DNA of 64,000 nucleotides. Origin: Ypsolopha sequella. Its lineage: Eukaryota; Arthropoda; Insecta; Lepidoptera; Ypsolophidae. Under the pieces are notes generated by a model that was not told where the DNA came from, made no database searches, and was given only the letters and a program-made list of their open reading frames with translations. Below are positions 48,954-60,799 of the stretch, in pieces (position 1 is the stretch's first letter; the number at the start of each line of letters is the position of its first letter). The stretch lies in contig OW203998.1 of NCBI GenBank assembly GCA_934047225.1, positions 14,275,280-14,339,279 of the forward strand. The letters are read 5' to 3'. A program made the translations under genes and the position numbers.

Positions 48954-49634
48954 GATGACGGCCACTGGAACTCTACGATAGAGGACGCCGTATTATGTAC
49001 ATCAGCGGCCAAGTTGAGAGAGCTTTTTGCTATCATGTCGAGCACCTGCGGATTCTCAAACCCCCTGCAACTTTGGGACAAGTATAAACTGCTATATTGG
49101 AAGATATCGTACACAAGTACCAAGGGACATCACAGGCCAACGACGATATACTATATTTTAACGAAGCGCTAAAATTTATTGAGGACAAAGTTTTCTCAAT
49201 GGTGGGTAAACGGCTGCCCAATTTCAGCATAGCTACCCCACAACAAACAGGAAAGTAGTCCACTGATTTGCTCAGGGAGCTCAGTTACGACACCGCAGCC
49301 TTGGGGGCTCAAGTCGCTTAAACTGAGCAAAGGCAAATTTTCAATAAAATTGTGAGCCGGGTGAAGAGCGGAGAAGGGGTCTTTATTTCTTAGACGCACC
49401 AGGCAAGACATTCCTGCTAAATAAATTCCTGCTAATGTCGCGCTAGCTGTTGCGTCCTCTGGGATAGCCGCGACCTCGCTCAGTAGAGGTAGAACTGCCC
49501 ACTCGGACTTCAAACTTCCACTAAAACTTGCGGGTGAAAAACGCCCACCTGCAATATAAGCAAGAGCACTGGTCTCGGTGCTCTGGTGCAGCAGTGCAAA
49601 TTTATCATCTGGGACGAATGCACTGTCTGCACTG

Positions 49635-49870
49635 ATTTCTCACAAGCGTGCGATTGAGGCGCTCGATCGCTGCGTACAAGACATCCGCCGCAACCGAATG
49701 TTGATGGGTGGAGTTGTCGTCTTGCTCGTAGGTGACTTCCGGCAGACGCTGCCAGTCATCGAACGAGGTACTGCAGCAAACGAGATCAACGCTAGTCTCA
49801 AGGCTTCGCCAATGTGGGCAAAGGTAGAGAGATTGCACCTCACAACAAATATGAGAGTCCAGCTCTAAAA
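49635..49870 (+). pseudogene. Helitron helicase motif II/III fragment
   Basis: ISHKRAIEALDRCVQDIRRN, GGVVVLLVGDFRQTLPVIER and GTAANEINASLKASPMW match the PIF1-like helicase of Helitrons. WDEC just upstream is in another frame, so a small indel separates them. Confidence 0.85.
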
Positions 49871-50049
49871 CCTCGAGATTGGCGAAGGCCGCATAGCAAT
49901 AGATGCGGAAGGCCAAATCAAATTTGAAAGCCGCTTCTGCAATGTTGTAACTTTGGAAGATAACCTAATAAATGAGGTTTTTCCGAGCTTATAACTGATT
50001 TGTTTGATATTCTTATAATAATAAAATTGTATTTCTATAACCAAAAGAT

Positions 50050-50426
50050 CTGTTCACCTCGATGTGGTACTGGTGATGTTCTCCATCCATTCGATGCATG
50101 TAACTATATGCAACTTTCAGTTAACTTACCTAAGAAACTACGGGTTGATTCTTGTTTATTTATTGGTTCATATATTATTATTTTATAAAAAGGTTATGTA
50201 TGACTGATTTGTTTTGTTATTCCTATAATAATAAAATTATATTGCTATAACCACAAGCCACAATAACAAATTAGCCCGTTTGACAATTAAACCCGTATGT
50301 ATTTTTTGAGCTGTCAAGTGAATCCACTTTTCTTACACAATTCTACTTGTTCACGTCGATGTGACACTGGTGATGTTCTCCATCCACACACGTGCATGTT
50401 ACTGTATGCAACCTTCAGTGCACTTA
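50050..50426. repeat. Two diverged direct copies of a ~80-bp segment
   Basis: TGGTGATGTTCTCCATCCA and the surrounding GTTCACSTCGATGTGRYACT, GCATGTWACTRTATGCAACY occur at about 50053-50129 and 50350-50427, each preceded by TATAATAATAAAATTRTATT. The second copy runs directly into the MITE at 50427. The purpose is unknown. Confidence 0.75.
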
Positions 50427-50550
50427 CAGTACGCGGTGGTATATAATGCGCACCTGCTATCTTCGGCTTCGTCTCTGTCACCGGACTAAGAGCTTCGTGC
50501 GACAGAGATGACGCTACGATTCGATGTGCATTGTTTATCGCCGCGTACTG
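50427..50550. mobile_element. 124-bp MITE with TA flanks, related to 27403-27530
   Basis: CAGTACGCGG at the left is exactly complementary to CCGCGTACTG at the right, and TA stands on each side. The arms continue imperfectly (TATATAATGCGCA and TGTGCATTGTTTA). The centre shares CTTCGGCTTCGTCTCTGTCA and GACAGAGATGACGCTACGAT with the intron 3 element on the other strand. Confidence 0.85.
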
Positions 50551-50552
50551 TA

Positions 50553-51890
50553 GTTAACAAATTAAGGGTTTATTATAATTTTTTCGTTGATTGGTTCAAA
50601 TTATTATATAAAAGAGATTATGACTGATATTTTTCGCAATTTCTATAGGTATAATTAATACAATTATATCACGAAGGTTCTGCAGTTTTTATTTATTTAT
50701 TTAATCGTATATCCCAACCGGGTACTGGCTCAGTACTCCCAAAAAGATTCGGTTGATCGTTTATCGTCCAAACATACGTCCATCTTTGATGCACGCCTAG
50801 AGAGTGTGATAGAGATGGATATATGACTGAACGATATTCGATCGAATTTTGTCACTTCGGAGTAGCCCCTCAGTATAGCGAAACAGGTTCTAAAATAAAT
50901 TTATTTTTCTTGTCTTATTTACGTAAAAACTTCTTTGAATAAAACTATAAAAAGACTTTATGTATGTTAATTAGCTCCTTAGTGATAGATTTCAATTTTG
51001 GAACAGCTCTTATTAAAATATTAGCTTTGAAATTAATTCTAAAGTCATTCTAAGTACCAGAAAAGGTCCATTGGCAAATTCAACAACCATGAAAAATGGC
51101 AAACTATAGAATGGCAAACATAAATAAGGCTACTTAAATCATACAAGAGTCGATATTGATCGGCAGAATTGAATAACAAACATGTAAAACTAAATAACTG
51201 GGCATAATTTTGGAAAAGTATTTTGGCAAAAATGAATATACGGTAAATCATGGATATAGGAAATTATTTTCCAATATTATAAAATGTACAACTTAAGAAC
51301 TTTCTAAAGCCCACAACATATAAAAAAATTAGAATTTTAGCTTTCTTAATAACGGAGATATGAATTTTCTACCGAAAAAAAAACACAAAATTGCGATTAT
51401 CTCGGAACTTTTTCTTGTTGGTTATTTAATTTTCCCTTTAAGGTGACGATTTACATGTAAGATTTCTGTTTCGATTACTTAGAAAAATGCGGGTTTTTTA
51501 CAATCCGGCTGCTAATCGTAAAAAAGCTTGCATTAAATATTTAGTTAAGTATTATTTTTAATAAAAATAAGTACATCTTCTTGTTACAAGACAATAAATA
51601 TATAAGACAATAAATAAATATATTATAAGACGATAAATAATACTAAAAGCAAATGGTACGAGATATATTTCTGTTGGACATAGTATATAGGAAAGTATCA
51701 ATTTAAATAAACTGTAAATATAGCGGAATAATTTCATTTTACGATTAGCGCCGTAGCTTAGCAAGCAGCAAAATCTCATATAGGTTTTATAACTGCTACG
51801 CTTTTGTTGTATAAGGCGCGGTGGAAAGCTGATATATAATATAATATTATGTAATATAATATTACGTAGTATAATATTACGATGAAATAA
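50553..51890. other. No gene recognised; AT-rich
   Basis: Short frames only. The stretch 51590-51640 has diverged direct repeats of ACAATAAATA-like units, and 51835-51880 repeats TAATATAATATTA. No protein or RNA family is recognised. Confidence 0.45.
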
Positions 51891-51959
51891 AGTTGAAAAT
51901 GGTGATGCGTTTGATTTTATTTGAACGTATTTTCGCAGTTTTGCATACATTTTTGGATT

Positions 51960-52252
51960 TCCAACAAGATATCCGTCAGAGATCGAAGGTAACCAACATA
52001 GCCTGCCGAATCAGTAAGTTGAAGTGGCAGTGGACTGGCCATATTTATCGCCGACGAGATAACCGTTGGGGCCGTAAGCCATTGGAATGGAGACCACGTA
52101 CAGCCAAGCGCAGCGTAGGCCGCCCTCGTGCCCGCTGGACTGACGATCTGAAGGACGTTGCGGGTGGCGGCTGGATGAGGATGACTGAGGACCGCCAAGA
52201 GTGGTGTAATATGGAGGAGGCCTATGTCCAGCAGTGGACGAATACGGGCTAA
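51960..52252 (+). pseudogene. RTE-type LINE ORF2 C-terminus (~95 residues)
   Basis: The plus strand reads DIRQRSKVTNIACRISKLKW, QWTGHIYRRRDNRWGRK, EWRPRTAKRSVGRPRARWTD, DLKDVAGGGWMRMTEDRQEW and [13 protein letters not shown] before a stop. This is the standard C-terminus of RTE-clade endonuclease/reverse transcriptases in insects. The upstream catalytic parts are absent, so it is a 5'-truncated copy. It is the best preserved RTE tail in the window. Confidence 0.88.
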
Positions 52253-52851
52253 TGGATTTCCAACAATGGCTATTTATAGGAGGTGTTGAAAATGTGCTCT
52301 CTTTTTCCTTGAAGTTATAAAAAAAGCTTTATTTACTGATTCTATGTATTGACATAATTATAAATCATACATTGTAATTAAAATAAATAAACTACATAAT
52401 GAACAGAAAATCACTTGTACTATCCTTCAAATTTATTTAATACTTCCTGACCGGTTTCGCCTTTATGGCATTATCAAAGGAATTAATATAACAATAAATA
52501 GTTTACATCAGCCAGTGCGATCAATGACAATAACACTGTTAGTTAAATAAATTTGTGGGATAGTACAAGTGATTTTCTGTTTATTATGTATTGCAAGTTC
52601 CACCAAGTGCCAACAATCAACAGTGTAAACATTCTAAATAAACTACGTTCCAGGTAGGAACAAAAATATATTGTAATGTATAATTGTAATGTAATTGTAA
52701 TGTACAAAAATTAATTGTAAAATTTGTTACAAAGACCGTAATTCCAAGCCTTAATAAGGTAGGTAGTACACATATGCGCTGCCGCCTTCTTTTGTACCTC
52801 TACCTACCTATATATACTCACATTAAAATGTTTGTCCTATTGTATATTATA
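52253..52851. other. No gene recognised
   Basis: AT-rich DNA. CACTTGTACTATCC near 52411 and its inverse near 52561 (GGATAGTACAAGTGATTTTC) suggest the ends of a ~170-bp foldback repeat (about 52404-52585). Confidence 0.45.
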
Positions 52852-53470
52852 CAGTGTGTCCCTCGTACAAGTGCACATCCGAAAAGGGGTGAAACTAGAC
52901 CTTATTTCGACAACAAAAGGTTTTTTTTTTAGAAAATCTTTGTTTTATAAATTTACGTTTTAAAAATGTTTTTGCCTACCATGGAGACTATGTATAAAAT
53001 ATGTCATAACTTTTGATCTATCGCGAGTAATGCAATAAAATAAAACTGTTATTATCCTTATGAATAGACGTTGCATACCAAAACAAAAACAAAACATAAT
53101 CAACTACCATTACCATAAAAATAATATCCTAAAAGATTATTTCTTAATTATTTTTCCGTCTTTTTTTTCAGTAATAGTCATTTTTTTCAAAATAATGCCC
53201 CCGTTTCACTATACTTTTATTCCTGTTTATCATTGCCTATTCTATTATCTTTCTAACAAAAAAAAAATACAACGTTCTATCATAAATACAATATTTTCTA
53301 CGAGCGGTTAACCAAAGGCACTTCGCTCGCGTCCCATGCAAAGATACCCAGGTGGAGTATTTTTTCAAGATAAAAAAAATTCAAAAATAATTTTTTTCTT
53401 TGTTTTTGTCGATATATTTAGATCTAGTTTCTCCCACTTTCGGATGTGCACTTGTACGAGGGACACACTG
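52852..53470. mobile_element. MITE of 619 bp with ~50-bp TIRs and TA target duplication
   Basis: CAGTGTGTCCCTCGTACAAG at the left continues to GTGCACATCCGAAA, and the right end is its complement, continuing imperfectly to about 50 bp. TA flanks both ends. The CAGTGTGTC start and TA target suggest a Tc1/mariner-derived element. An 83-codon frame inside lacks transposase motifs. Confidence 0.88.
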
Positions 53471-54750
53471 TATATATAAGTATATATGGTATATTCCCTT
53501 GAAACATGTTACGGTTGAACCGATTTTAATAGAGTCTTCACTGTTACCTTGCTTTTTGAGAATTATTTATTATTTAACCTCGTAATGCCCAGCTTTAAAA
53601 CTCAGAATCACAATAAACGCCTGGTGTCCTCATTTAATCACATAATTTACTACGTAGCTCCCGCCCAATGGCCTCGTCTGATCACATCGTTGACATCGTG
53701 AGATTAACCTCGTCCGATGACACTTTTCATATCCGTCACGATTTCAAATATGTGATCGGACAAAGACATTGGGCGGTAACCTCATAATTTCATTATTTTG
53801 TTTGGGTTTGATTATTGTTCTGAGGGTTTGAAGCACAATGTTAATTATGTTCTCATATGAGGTCATTGGGACGTACAACGCTAATAACGACTTATTTTGG
53901 AGTGCATGAAAGGAGCCTCTTTTTTTTTTTTTTTTTTTTACACTTAATTCAAGTTTACTCCCCTGTCAAATAAGAAGTAAATTCGTGTTAAATACAGACA
54001 TTCAAGTGGCGTAACTACATGTAACCCTGGGCAGTTGGAGCAAGAAGACCCCACTAACAGACAAATCCTTTCACTTCAACTGGGGTTGCCTTCGGCCGTT
54101 TGTCACCACCCTCATGACGATCATGCCGCCAAGCTACTCGACGTCGTGTTCAGGCAAATCTACGTGTACAATGTCAAATGCACAACTTCAACTGACCATA
54201 TCACATTGCGCAATTTGGTCATTTGATCAATTTGGTAGACCATACTTCTGATGGGTACGTCTTAGCGAAAACGCAATAGCTTTAAGACTTAAAGTACACT
54301 TAGTACTTAGTACACTCCATAGAAAAAATACGAAGTTACCTCCAAATTTTATGCTTTTCAAGTGTTAATACTTCCGAGCGACCTTAACTAGCCTAAAGCA
54401 GATTATAAGAGAGATATAGAGAGATCATAAAAACGCGGGCCGAACCGCCGCCAAAAGGTTGTTTTATAAATATAATCTTACGGAACGATCGTGCTCGTGA
54501 AGCGACTAATGTTATAAACATTATTTTCTAGAAATTATTGTTTTATTACATGTGTGTGATTAAATACAGATAATTAACATGTAAACACTTTCGTTATGTC
54601 GACGTCAATGATACTTTAGATATTAGTAGCTACATAAGTGGGACATTCAGAAAATTTTGCGAAAATAACAAAAAATGTTCTAAGGTTTATAGTTTTTTTA
54701 TTCAATCTTTTCAAAGAACCGTTCACCAGAATCTTTAAAAATTTCGATTT
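53471..54750. other. No gene recognised; includes a repeat shared with 60.4 kb
   Basis: The segment at about 54165-54380 (GCACAACTTCAACTGACCAT, AAAACGCAATAGCTTTAAG, AAAAAATACGAAGTTACCTC) matches 60408-60600. A poly-T run lies at 53920-53939. CCCAATGGCCTCGTCTGATC near 53670 and GACAAAGACATTGGGC near 53759 are part of a small inverted repeat. Confidence 0.5.
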
Positions 54751-55263
54751 TTACAAGTTTTTCTCAACACCTCTTCTACGGCCTTCTCGACCGCAGTTAG
54801 TGCATCTTCCAGTGATGAAAACTGTGTCCCTTTGAGTTGATTTTTTTATGTTAGGGAATAAAAAGAAGTAAATTAGGGCAATAAGGAGGGTGACCCAAAA
54901 GTTTAACCGGTATCCTGACCAGGAAGTCCCTCGTTTTGAGCACTGAGTGCACTGGCGTGTTTTCATGATGAAGCAGTAGCTCGCGGAACCCCGTGAGTTC
55001 GGTCGCTTGTTGCTCAGAGCAGTGAACACTTCTGGCAAGTATTTGGTAGTATACCTTTCGGTATTGATGCAACTGTTATTTCATAAAGGAATTAACAACA
55101 AATACCCCGTCAAAGTGAAAAAACTAGCGATCAAAATTTTCCTTGCGCTTCTCGATCGCTTGATTTTGGGAGGCGTTGGTTCGTTTTGAAACAGGCAAAC
55201 TGTCGGCTGACACTTTGTTTCTGGATCGTATTGATAAATCCAAGATTCATCACGATAGTTCAA
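54751..55263 (-). pseudogene. Dead mariner transposase
   Basis: The minus strand reads DESWIYQYDPETK near 55250, NEPTPPKIKRSRSARK and IASFFTLTGYLLLIPL, then after frame changes ELLLHHENTPVHSVLKTRDF, PVKLLGHPPYCPNLL and FFLFPNIKKSTQRDTVF. These follow the mariner DD34D transposase. The second catalytic Asp (HHD in active proteins) is Glu here and the third block is also altered. With several shifts the gene is clearly inactive. The N-terminal DNA-binding domain is missing. Confidence 0.88.
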
Positions 55264-55290
55264 TTTAGCTCTTAAAAATGGTGTACGTCG

Positions 55291-56155
55291 GTTTGGCGGA
55301 CCCTAAGCTCCTAAAGGATAATATGCCAGTCGGTACTGTATGCCAAAGCAAAATTTAGGTGCCTCAGAACAGCGGCTGTAGAAGGATTTCGTTACGTGCC
55401 GCTAGACAGCTTCTTTCAGCGGCCAAGTTAACTCAAAAACTAAAGCAGATACGGATTTGGTTTCAATATTCGTATTTTTCTCCATCTTAAAATATTTTAC
55501 CATGTAAATATTTTACCGGCTGAAACTCCATAACTTACATACCTATACTTGGATCCAAAGTGAGTATACCAAATTATACCAAACTATGTGGAGAGGTCAT
55601 TTCTCCACGACAAGGATACTTATGATGCTGCTATTTTTGTGCCTTATTTGGCTTTGGAGCCAACTACTCGTGCGAAAATAGGTACGTATATTTGGAAATC
55701 CAGAATCGCCCACTAGAAGGAAACTATAAATCTCTCAAGGCTTATAACTTTGTGAATCTTTATTCAAATATTATGCTTTTTTTGTGCCTAAATACTTTTA
55801 CGAGGTATATAGTTTGGTATACTCTTTTCGGACCCAACTATGTTAGTTAGGGAGTTTCAGCCGGGGCCGCTGAACGGACATATTTCTAGCGGACCCACAT
55901 ATTTTGCGGCGTAGCATTAGAATGGTAAAATATTTTAAGATGAAATTTTCTATTAAGAAAATCCGTATCTGCTTTAGTTTCTGAGTTAACAACACCTGGC
56001 CGCTGAAAAAAGCTTTCTGGCGGCACGTAAAGAAACCCTTCCACACCAGTACCGCGGCACCTTAATTTTGCTTTGGCATACAGTATTGGCAAATTAGGAG
56101 GTAAATCATGCATGATATAGGTGAATATATTTTAGGAGCTTAGGATCCGCCAAAG
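55291..56155. mobile_element. Foldback element with ~250-bp inverted arms
   Basis: TTTGGCGGACCCTAAGCTCC at the left pairs with GGAGCTTAGGATCCGCCAAA at the right. The arms continue through GTATGCCAAAGCAAAATTA-like, GCGGCCA/TGGCCGC, CTAAAGCAGATACGGAT and TTTTACC blocks, with indels. The central ~300 bp is unpaired. It has no transposase. Its left end starts about 30 bases from the mariner remnant. Confidence 0.82.
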
Positions 56156-56697
56156 TAAAGTATGTTCGTATTTTAACTTTTAAATGTCTCGTACATAAAC
56201 ACTTTTTTTCGCAAAACATAGTGCGTGGCCTGGTATTTGGTTGTGTTATTTTAGATTTCTTCAATACTTGAGTACTGACTGTCATGTACACACGAATGAG
56301 AACCTTATAAAAAAGACAACACGAATGTTACTTTTCCGTACTTGTTCAACTTGGTACGCAATGAGGTACAGACAGGTTGGACCATTTATAGACGTAAATT
56401 TTTTTTACTTTCATTGTGACTAGCCATTTAAAAATACTCAAGTTCAGCAAAAATGTGTCCTTCTTTTTGTACTTTATCGAAATTCCCTAAATTTGTTACA
56501 TGGATTGAAATGAAATTTGGCATTTGAAAGTAATGTAGCTAGTAATTTCTGCAATTATTACAAAATGTTAAAAAAAAACTTTTGAGCTAATCACTCATGC
56601 TAAACTAAATTATTTTTGTATGGGTAGTCAGTCACAATACAATAAAATTATTATTATTGCTGTTAAATTGGTAACATACTAACATTTACTAACCATA
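56156..56697. other. No gene recognised
   Basis: AT-rich DNA with short frames only. Confidence 0.4.
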
Positions 56698-57000
56698 TCT
56701 TAATTTTTATTGTTAGTTGATAATTTGTAAATATTATATTGGCCTAGAGCCTGACACTCTATTAAAAAACTGTAAAAGAGCTGTGTCTGCCTGTCCATTG
56801 ATGATATTCCAAAAAAAATAGCGGCGTATGATAATGATACAGAAAAAAACGGAATTTTTGTCGGCATTTCATGCGTCACGCAAAAACTATGGGTTTTGAT
56901 GCGGTTACCACTATCTTCAGCAGTGAGACATGGATTATAAAGAAATAAGGAAGGGAGATCACTGTGGCCGCACGTGGACGAAGTCGCGGGCAACATCTAG
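56698..57000 (+). mobile_element. Non-autonomous Helitron (Lep1-like) 3' part
   Basis: The block GGCCGCACGTGGACGAAGTC GCGGGCAACATCTAG ends in CTAG followed by T, with the GTGGACGAAGTCGCGGG hairpin region just before, as in lepidopteran non-autonomous Helitrons. The 5' TC end could not be fixed, so the start is approximate. Confidence 0.55.
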
Positions 57001-57019
57001 TTCATTATAATTATTATTA

Positions 57020-57565
57020 TACGTACGTATAGGTAAGCGAAATTAGAATAATTTGGCTAAGTGCGAGGCGGACTCGTGCACAAATGGTTCCGTACCACCA
57101 CAGAATACGGGTACGGAACCCTAAAACCTGGTAAATTGTAAATATAGATGTCAAAGCAACATTGCGACACAAACAAGCCGCTGAAATGGTAGCGCCTGAC
57201 AAATACTTCGCGGCTCCCGCTGTTTCCTGTAATTTTTAAGAAAATGTTCATGCCTATAGTATTCATATTTTTCGGTCCTCTTGTAGATAAGGGGGGAGGG
57301 ACATGATAGCGTTACAAAAATGCAACGTTTTCGAGGTTTTTCTTTGTATTAGGACCCCCTTTTGATCACATTTTTACATTTGATTTTTTGCCCTTATCGT
57401 AACAAGTATTGTGTGAAAATTTCAACTGGCTACGGCTGAAGCTGTAGACCCCTATGTGACAGACAGACGAACGGACGGACAGTCGGACGGAGAGAGGGAC
57501 AGAGGAGGCTTATTAACAGTGTCCCGTTTGGCACCTTTTGGGTACGGAACCCTAAAAACAAAAGT
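57020..57565. repeat. Lepidopteran GGAACCCT / GACAGACGGAC repeat
   Basis: TACGGAACCCTAAAA occurs at both 57110-57125 and 57540-57555. The right end has GACAGACAGACGAACGGACG. The middle (CATATTTTTCGGTCC, GATAAGGGGGGAGGGACAT) matches 40440-40560. It is a non-coding interspersed element. Confidence 0.6.
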
Positions 57566-58139
57566 GTCATTAGGAAATGGTCGGTAAATAGGAATAGAAA
57601 AAGAAGTTTGTATGACCTGCCATAGCTACAAAGAACTTATCTCGAAAGAAAGAAAAAGTAGTGATGTTAAACAAAGAAAAAGCTATTTATCAATAAAACA
57701 AACATGATAAAACCGTGATAATTTTGACTAATTTGCCTTCCATGACCGATAACGTTTCCAAGATTAGGTTGTTGGGCCCACTGGGATTGATGTCATGTAC
57801 TTCTTCTATCAGTCAACCACTTCTTTTACTATAAACAAATGTACAGGTAATAATGCGCATACAAATCTACAGCCGAGCGACCGGACGAACCAAGTGACCT
57901 TATCGATTGTATAGAAAGTGTAAGGAAATACGAACCTTGCCGAACAGTGGCGAAGATTTGTATGCGCATTATTACTTTGGGAGTACTGTACAAGACTATT
58001 ATCAGATATACTCAACCTTATTTTTATATGGGCCACAAAGACTTAGTTATGGTGCCGCGGACCGCAAAATAAATTTACTTAGGCGTATTAACAAGGTGTA
58101 AAAACGTAATAAACGTACGTACAAACGAATCCATCCACC
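57566..58139. other. No gene; short inverted repeat
   Basis: GTAATAATGCGCATACAAAT (near 57847) is repeated as its complement near 57957, giving a ~130-bp hairpin. Otherwise nothing recognised. Confidence 0.5.
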
Positions 58140-58500
58140 CATCCATCAGCCTAGTTCGTCCACTGCTGGACATAAGCCTTTCCAGGACTTTGCCACGCCC
58201 GGCAGTCATCCTGAAAGAATTGCCCATACTCACACACGCTGGGCAGGCGGGTTGGTGAGCGCGGTGCCGGAACCCTCGCACCAGTGACGCCGCTGCCCGT
58301 CACCAGTCTGTTCCATATAAGGCCCGGCTATTAGGGATGGATATACCGCCATCCATCGGTCCCAGTCATGGTGGGCCTCCTGGTTTTTTGCCTGTGAGCT
58401 GTCCTCTTACTCTTCCCCGAATTACTTCGAGGGGATCTCCAAGTAAAATGGTGTTACTTCCACAGTCGAGCCCGGCATCAGCTCTAACACCTGCTAAACA
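58140..58500 (-). pseudogene. RTE-type LINE 3' end fragment (tail family, copy 3)
   Basis: It has the same layout and orientation as 10975-11335: TGTCCAGCAGTGGACGAACT at the 3' end on the minus strand ([12 protein letters not shown]), preceded by sequence shared with the copy at 40668-40970. It is 5'-truncated and frameshifted. Confidence 0.72.
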
Positions 58501-60231
58501 AACATATAGCTGGATGTTTCTTCAGATCTATGAAAGCCAAAAAAAAATCTCTTAACTATCCTATCGTATCACCAAGTACTTTGTATAAAACCCAGAAAAC
58601 GCGGTTGAGAACTGCCATAAATGTATGACATTTTAATAAGAACGAATGTTTTTTTTAATTTTTGAACAATTGAAGATTATATGATACTGCTTTTGATTTT
58701 ATACCTTGTAGCATTGCAAATTTCGTAGTTGCGGTTATCACAACTTGATGGTAAATTTCGGTTTACCCTCTTTTCTAGACATGAAGATAATCGCGTGTCT
58801 GCTGCAATTCCGAGGAGTTTTTCTCGTGCATTTGCCAACCGGAGTTTATGCCGACAGCTCGTGTTGAGTTATTTTTTATTTTTTAATGGCGGTTGTGCCA
58901 ACAGGAGTTGTGTTTTTAATAATATAGGAAGATTATTCTTTTGGATGATGTAAAAAAGGAATTTTTTTTCGTCGGGTTGGAGGGAGTTCTGACTATCGTC
59001 AGATCATGGTATGTATTGCTTTCTTTGTATTTTTAGTCACCGGAATTTTGTTCCCATTGTTCCGTGTGGTAAAGGTTTTAATATTGTTTTTTCTCTTCTA
59101 ATTCCAGGGTTTTTGTTTTCAAGATCTTCGTGTTTACAAGATCTTCTTGTTTTCGAGATTTACCAGTTTTTCGAGATTTACCAGCTGGCAGAGTAATGAC
59201 CGCCGCGTGGTGTACGCAGTAGCAGTTCCTTTGTCTGCGTGGACGAGGACCGTTGACCTTGAAGGGGGCAGCGGACGGCGTGTCATTTCCGTGGTGTTTA
59301 TTGGAAAAATTCAAGTATGTGTTGGAATTTTTTACTTTTATCCACACACAATTAAGATACCTAGGACGGTATGTTTTCAGGACACTTAGTTATGTGTCCT
59401 ATTAGTATCCAAGGGTAAATTCTTCTTCCTGTTTCACCGAATAACCCAAACTGTAAAATTTAATGTTCCGTAATATTTTTTTTACCTGGTAGAACTGAAT
59501 GGTGTACCAGACGATTTGGTTTAAAGTGTATGTACGACAAATATTTATTGTTTGTAGGATCTACGGCTCCCCTGAGCTAGATTTATTTTTGGAAATTAAT
59601 TCCCTTGTATGTTTTCAAGTATTGTTACCCTTAAAGTTTTTTTATGTAATTCCACAAGTTTCCATGTAATAAACCTTTGGTTAAGGCGGTAACAAACACA
59701 TCTAGTTATCACTTAATTGTTTATTTTTTTTGTCATGGCAATACTAATTCCAATGTAATATTACTACCTGATGTTAAGGCGGTCCCTGACACAACTTTTT
59801 AAAGGTCTTTAAGGTTTAGTAATGTCTTGGCAAGATATTTGTCAAATGAAGGTCTTGGCCAAAAACTTGTAACTAAGATAATTTTTCCGTTAACACCTTT
59901 CCTTTGACTTGTGAAATTTAGACATTTTGTTTTGGTAAAATTAAATAAACTTAATTGTATAGTACCACGAAGTTTTCTTCAGAACCTTTTACCAACGATT
60001 AGGTTACAATTAGGTCACTGTATAATTTTATCTTGTCCAGTTGCATGACCGGTGGAAAGACCGGGTACCCGCCGGTTGTGCTATCTGACAACCTACCCCT
60101 TATTTTTGATTTTTTGGATGTTATGATGTTTGTTTTTTAAGTAACTACCGCCATTTGCAATCAACGAATATGTCTATTATTTCATTTGTGTTGTGTGACA
60201 GCGACACCCAACTTAAGGGTCCTTATCAAGG
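58501..60231. other. No gene recognised
   Basis: Short frames on both strands without family resemblance. AATAAA occurs near 59668. A direct repeat GTTTTCGAGATTTACCAG / TTTTTCGAGATTTACCAG lies near 59150-59185. AT-rich DNA predominates. Confidence 0.45.
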
Positions 60232-60395
60232 GCGGATCCAGCCTGCGAGCCAGGAGGGGGGTCACAGGCTCCGAATTAGTCCAAATATACATATAATACA
60301 ATTTTGTGCAATTATAGGTAAATTTAGCGTGTCTGTATGGAAAACACTAGGCCCAGGGAGGGTCATGACCCCCATGCCCCCCCCTGGATCCACCG
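60232..60395. mobile_element. Short element with GGCGGATCCAG-type inverted ends
   Basis: GGGCGGATCCAGCC near 60232 and CTGGATCCACC near 60383 are inverted. GGGGGGTCACAGG and GGTCATGACCCCC lie inside the ends. Elements with 'GGGCGGATCCAG' ends are common in insect genomes in my experience. The family is not named here. Confidence 0.55.
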
Positions 60396-60407
60396 TTGGT
60401 CCTTATA

Positions 60408-60600
60408 AGGTCAGTTGCACAACTTCAAATGACCATTTCATATTGTGTAACTTGGTCTATCGGTTAAATAAAAATAATATAGATAGTAGACTATAGGGCT
60501 GATCTAACCATTTTCGAAAAAACGCAAAAGCTTTATGTTTGCTCGATAGGAAAAAATACGAATTTTCCTCTAAATTTCATGTTTTTCGAGAGATAAAGGG
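60408..60600 (+). repeat. Interspersed repeat shared with 54165-54380
   Basis: GTTGCACAACTTCAAATGAC, AAACGCAAAAGCTTTATG and AAAAAATACGAATTTTCCTC match the other copy with scattered changes. Confidence 0.65.
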
Positions 60601-60799
60601 CCTTCTGAATTTTGTTTTAAAATAAGTGAACAATAACCCCTAAAAATTTTAGAACATTTTAATAATTTCATCTAGAAGTCTATATAATATTAACATATAT
60701 GCATATAATATAATTAAAGACGAGAGTAAATTACTAGTCGTGAAATTTTCAGATTGCTATGTTGATACCAGAATTTTGCTAAGATAATGTCTGCGCAAT

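Larger units (their letters stand above)
46985..49995 (+). mobile_element. Degenerate Helitron (Rep/helicase), interrupted by another element
   Basis: Blocks of a Helitron Rep-helicase protein appear in order on the plus strand with many stops and shifts: CEALNPTSPVHVG and KKYPRTLLKETQTNENGYPL; IKYICKYINKG; PPTTTLTEFFRLCQTDEFAR; KRRVQGNPVEGWHDVKTSDA; FREACEAMGLL; a degraded Walker A region (FLDAPG, KTFLLNKFL) near 49.39 kb; FIIWDEC near 49.60 kb; LVGDFRQTLPVIERGTAANE near 49.73 kb; and VTLEDNLINEVFPS near 49.95 kb. The ends (TC...CTRR) were not found. The element is long dead. Confidence 0.88.

Noticed and set aside
52799..53585. Open frames of 83 and 61 codons in and beside the 619-bp MITE
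   Set aside because: No transposase motif. The first is inside the element's AT-rich centre and the second straddles its end.
58729..59389. Cluster of 60-90 codon frames
   Set aside because: Considered as exons of a host gene, but there is no family resemblance and no consistent splice pattern.
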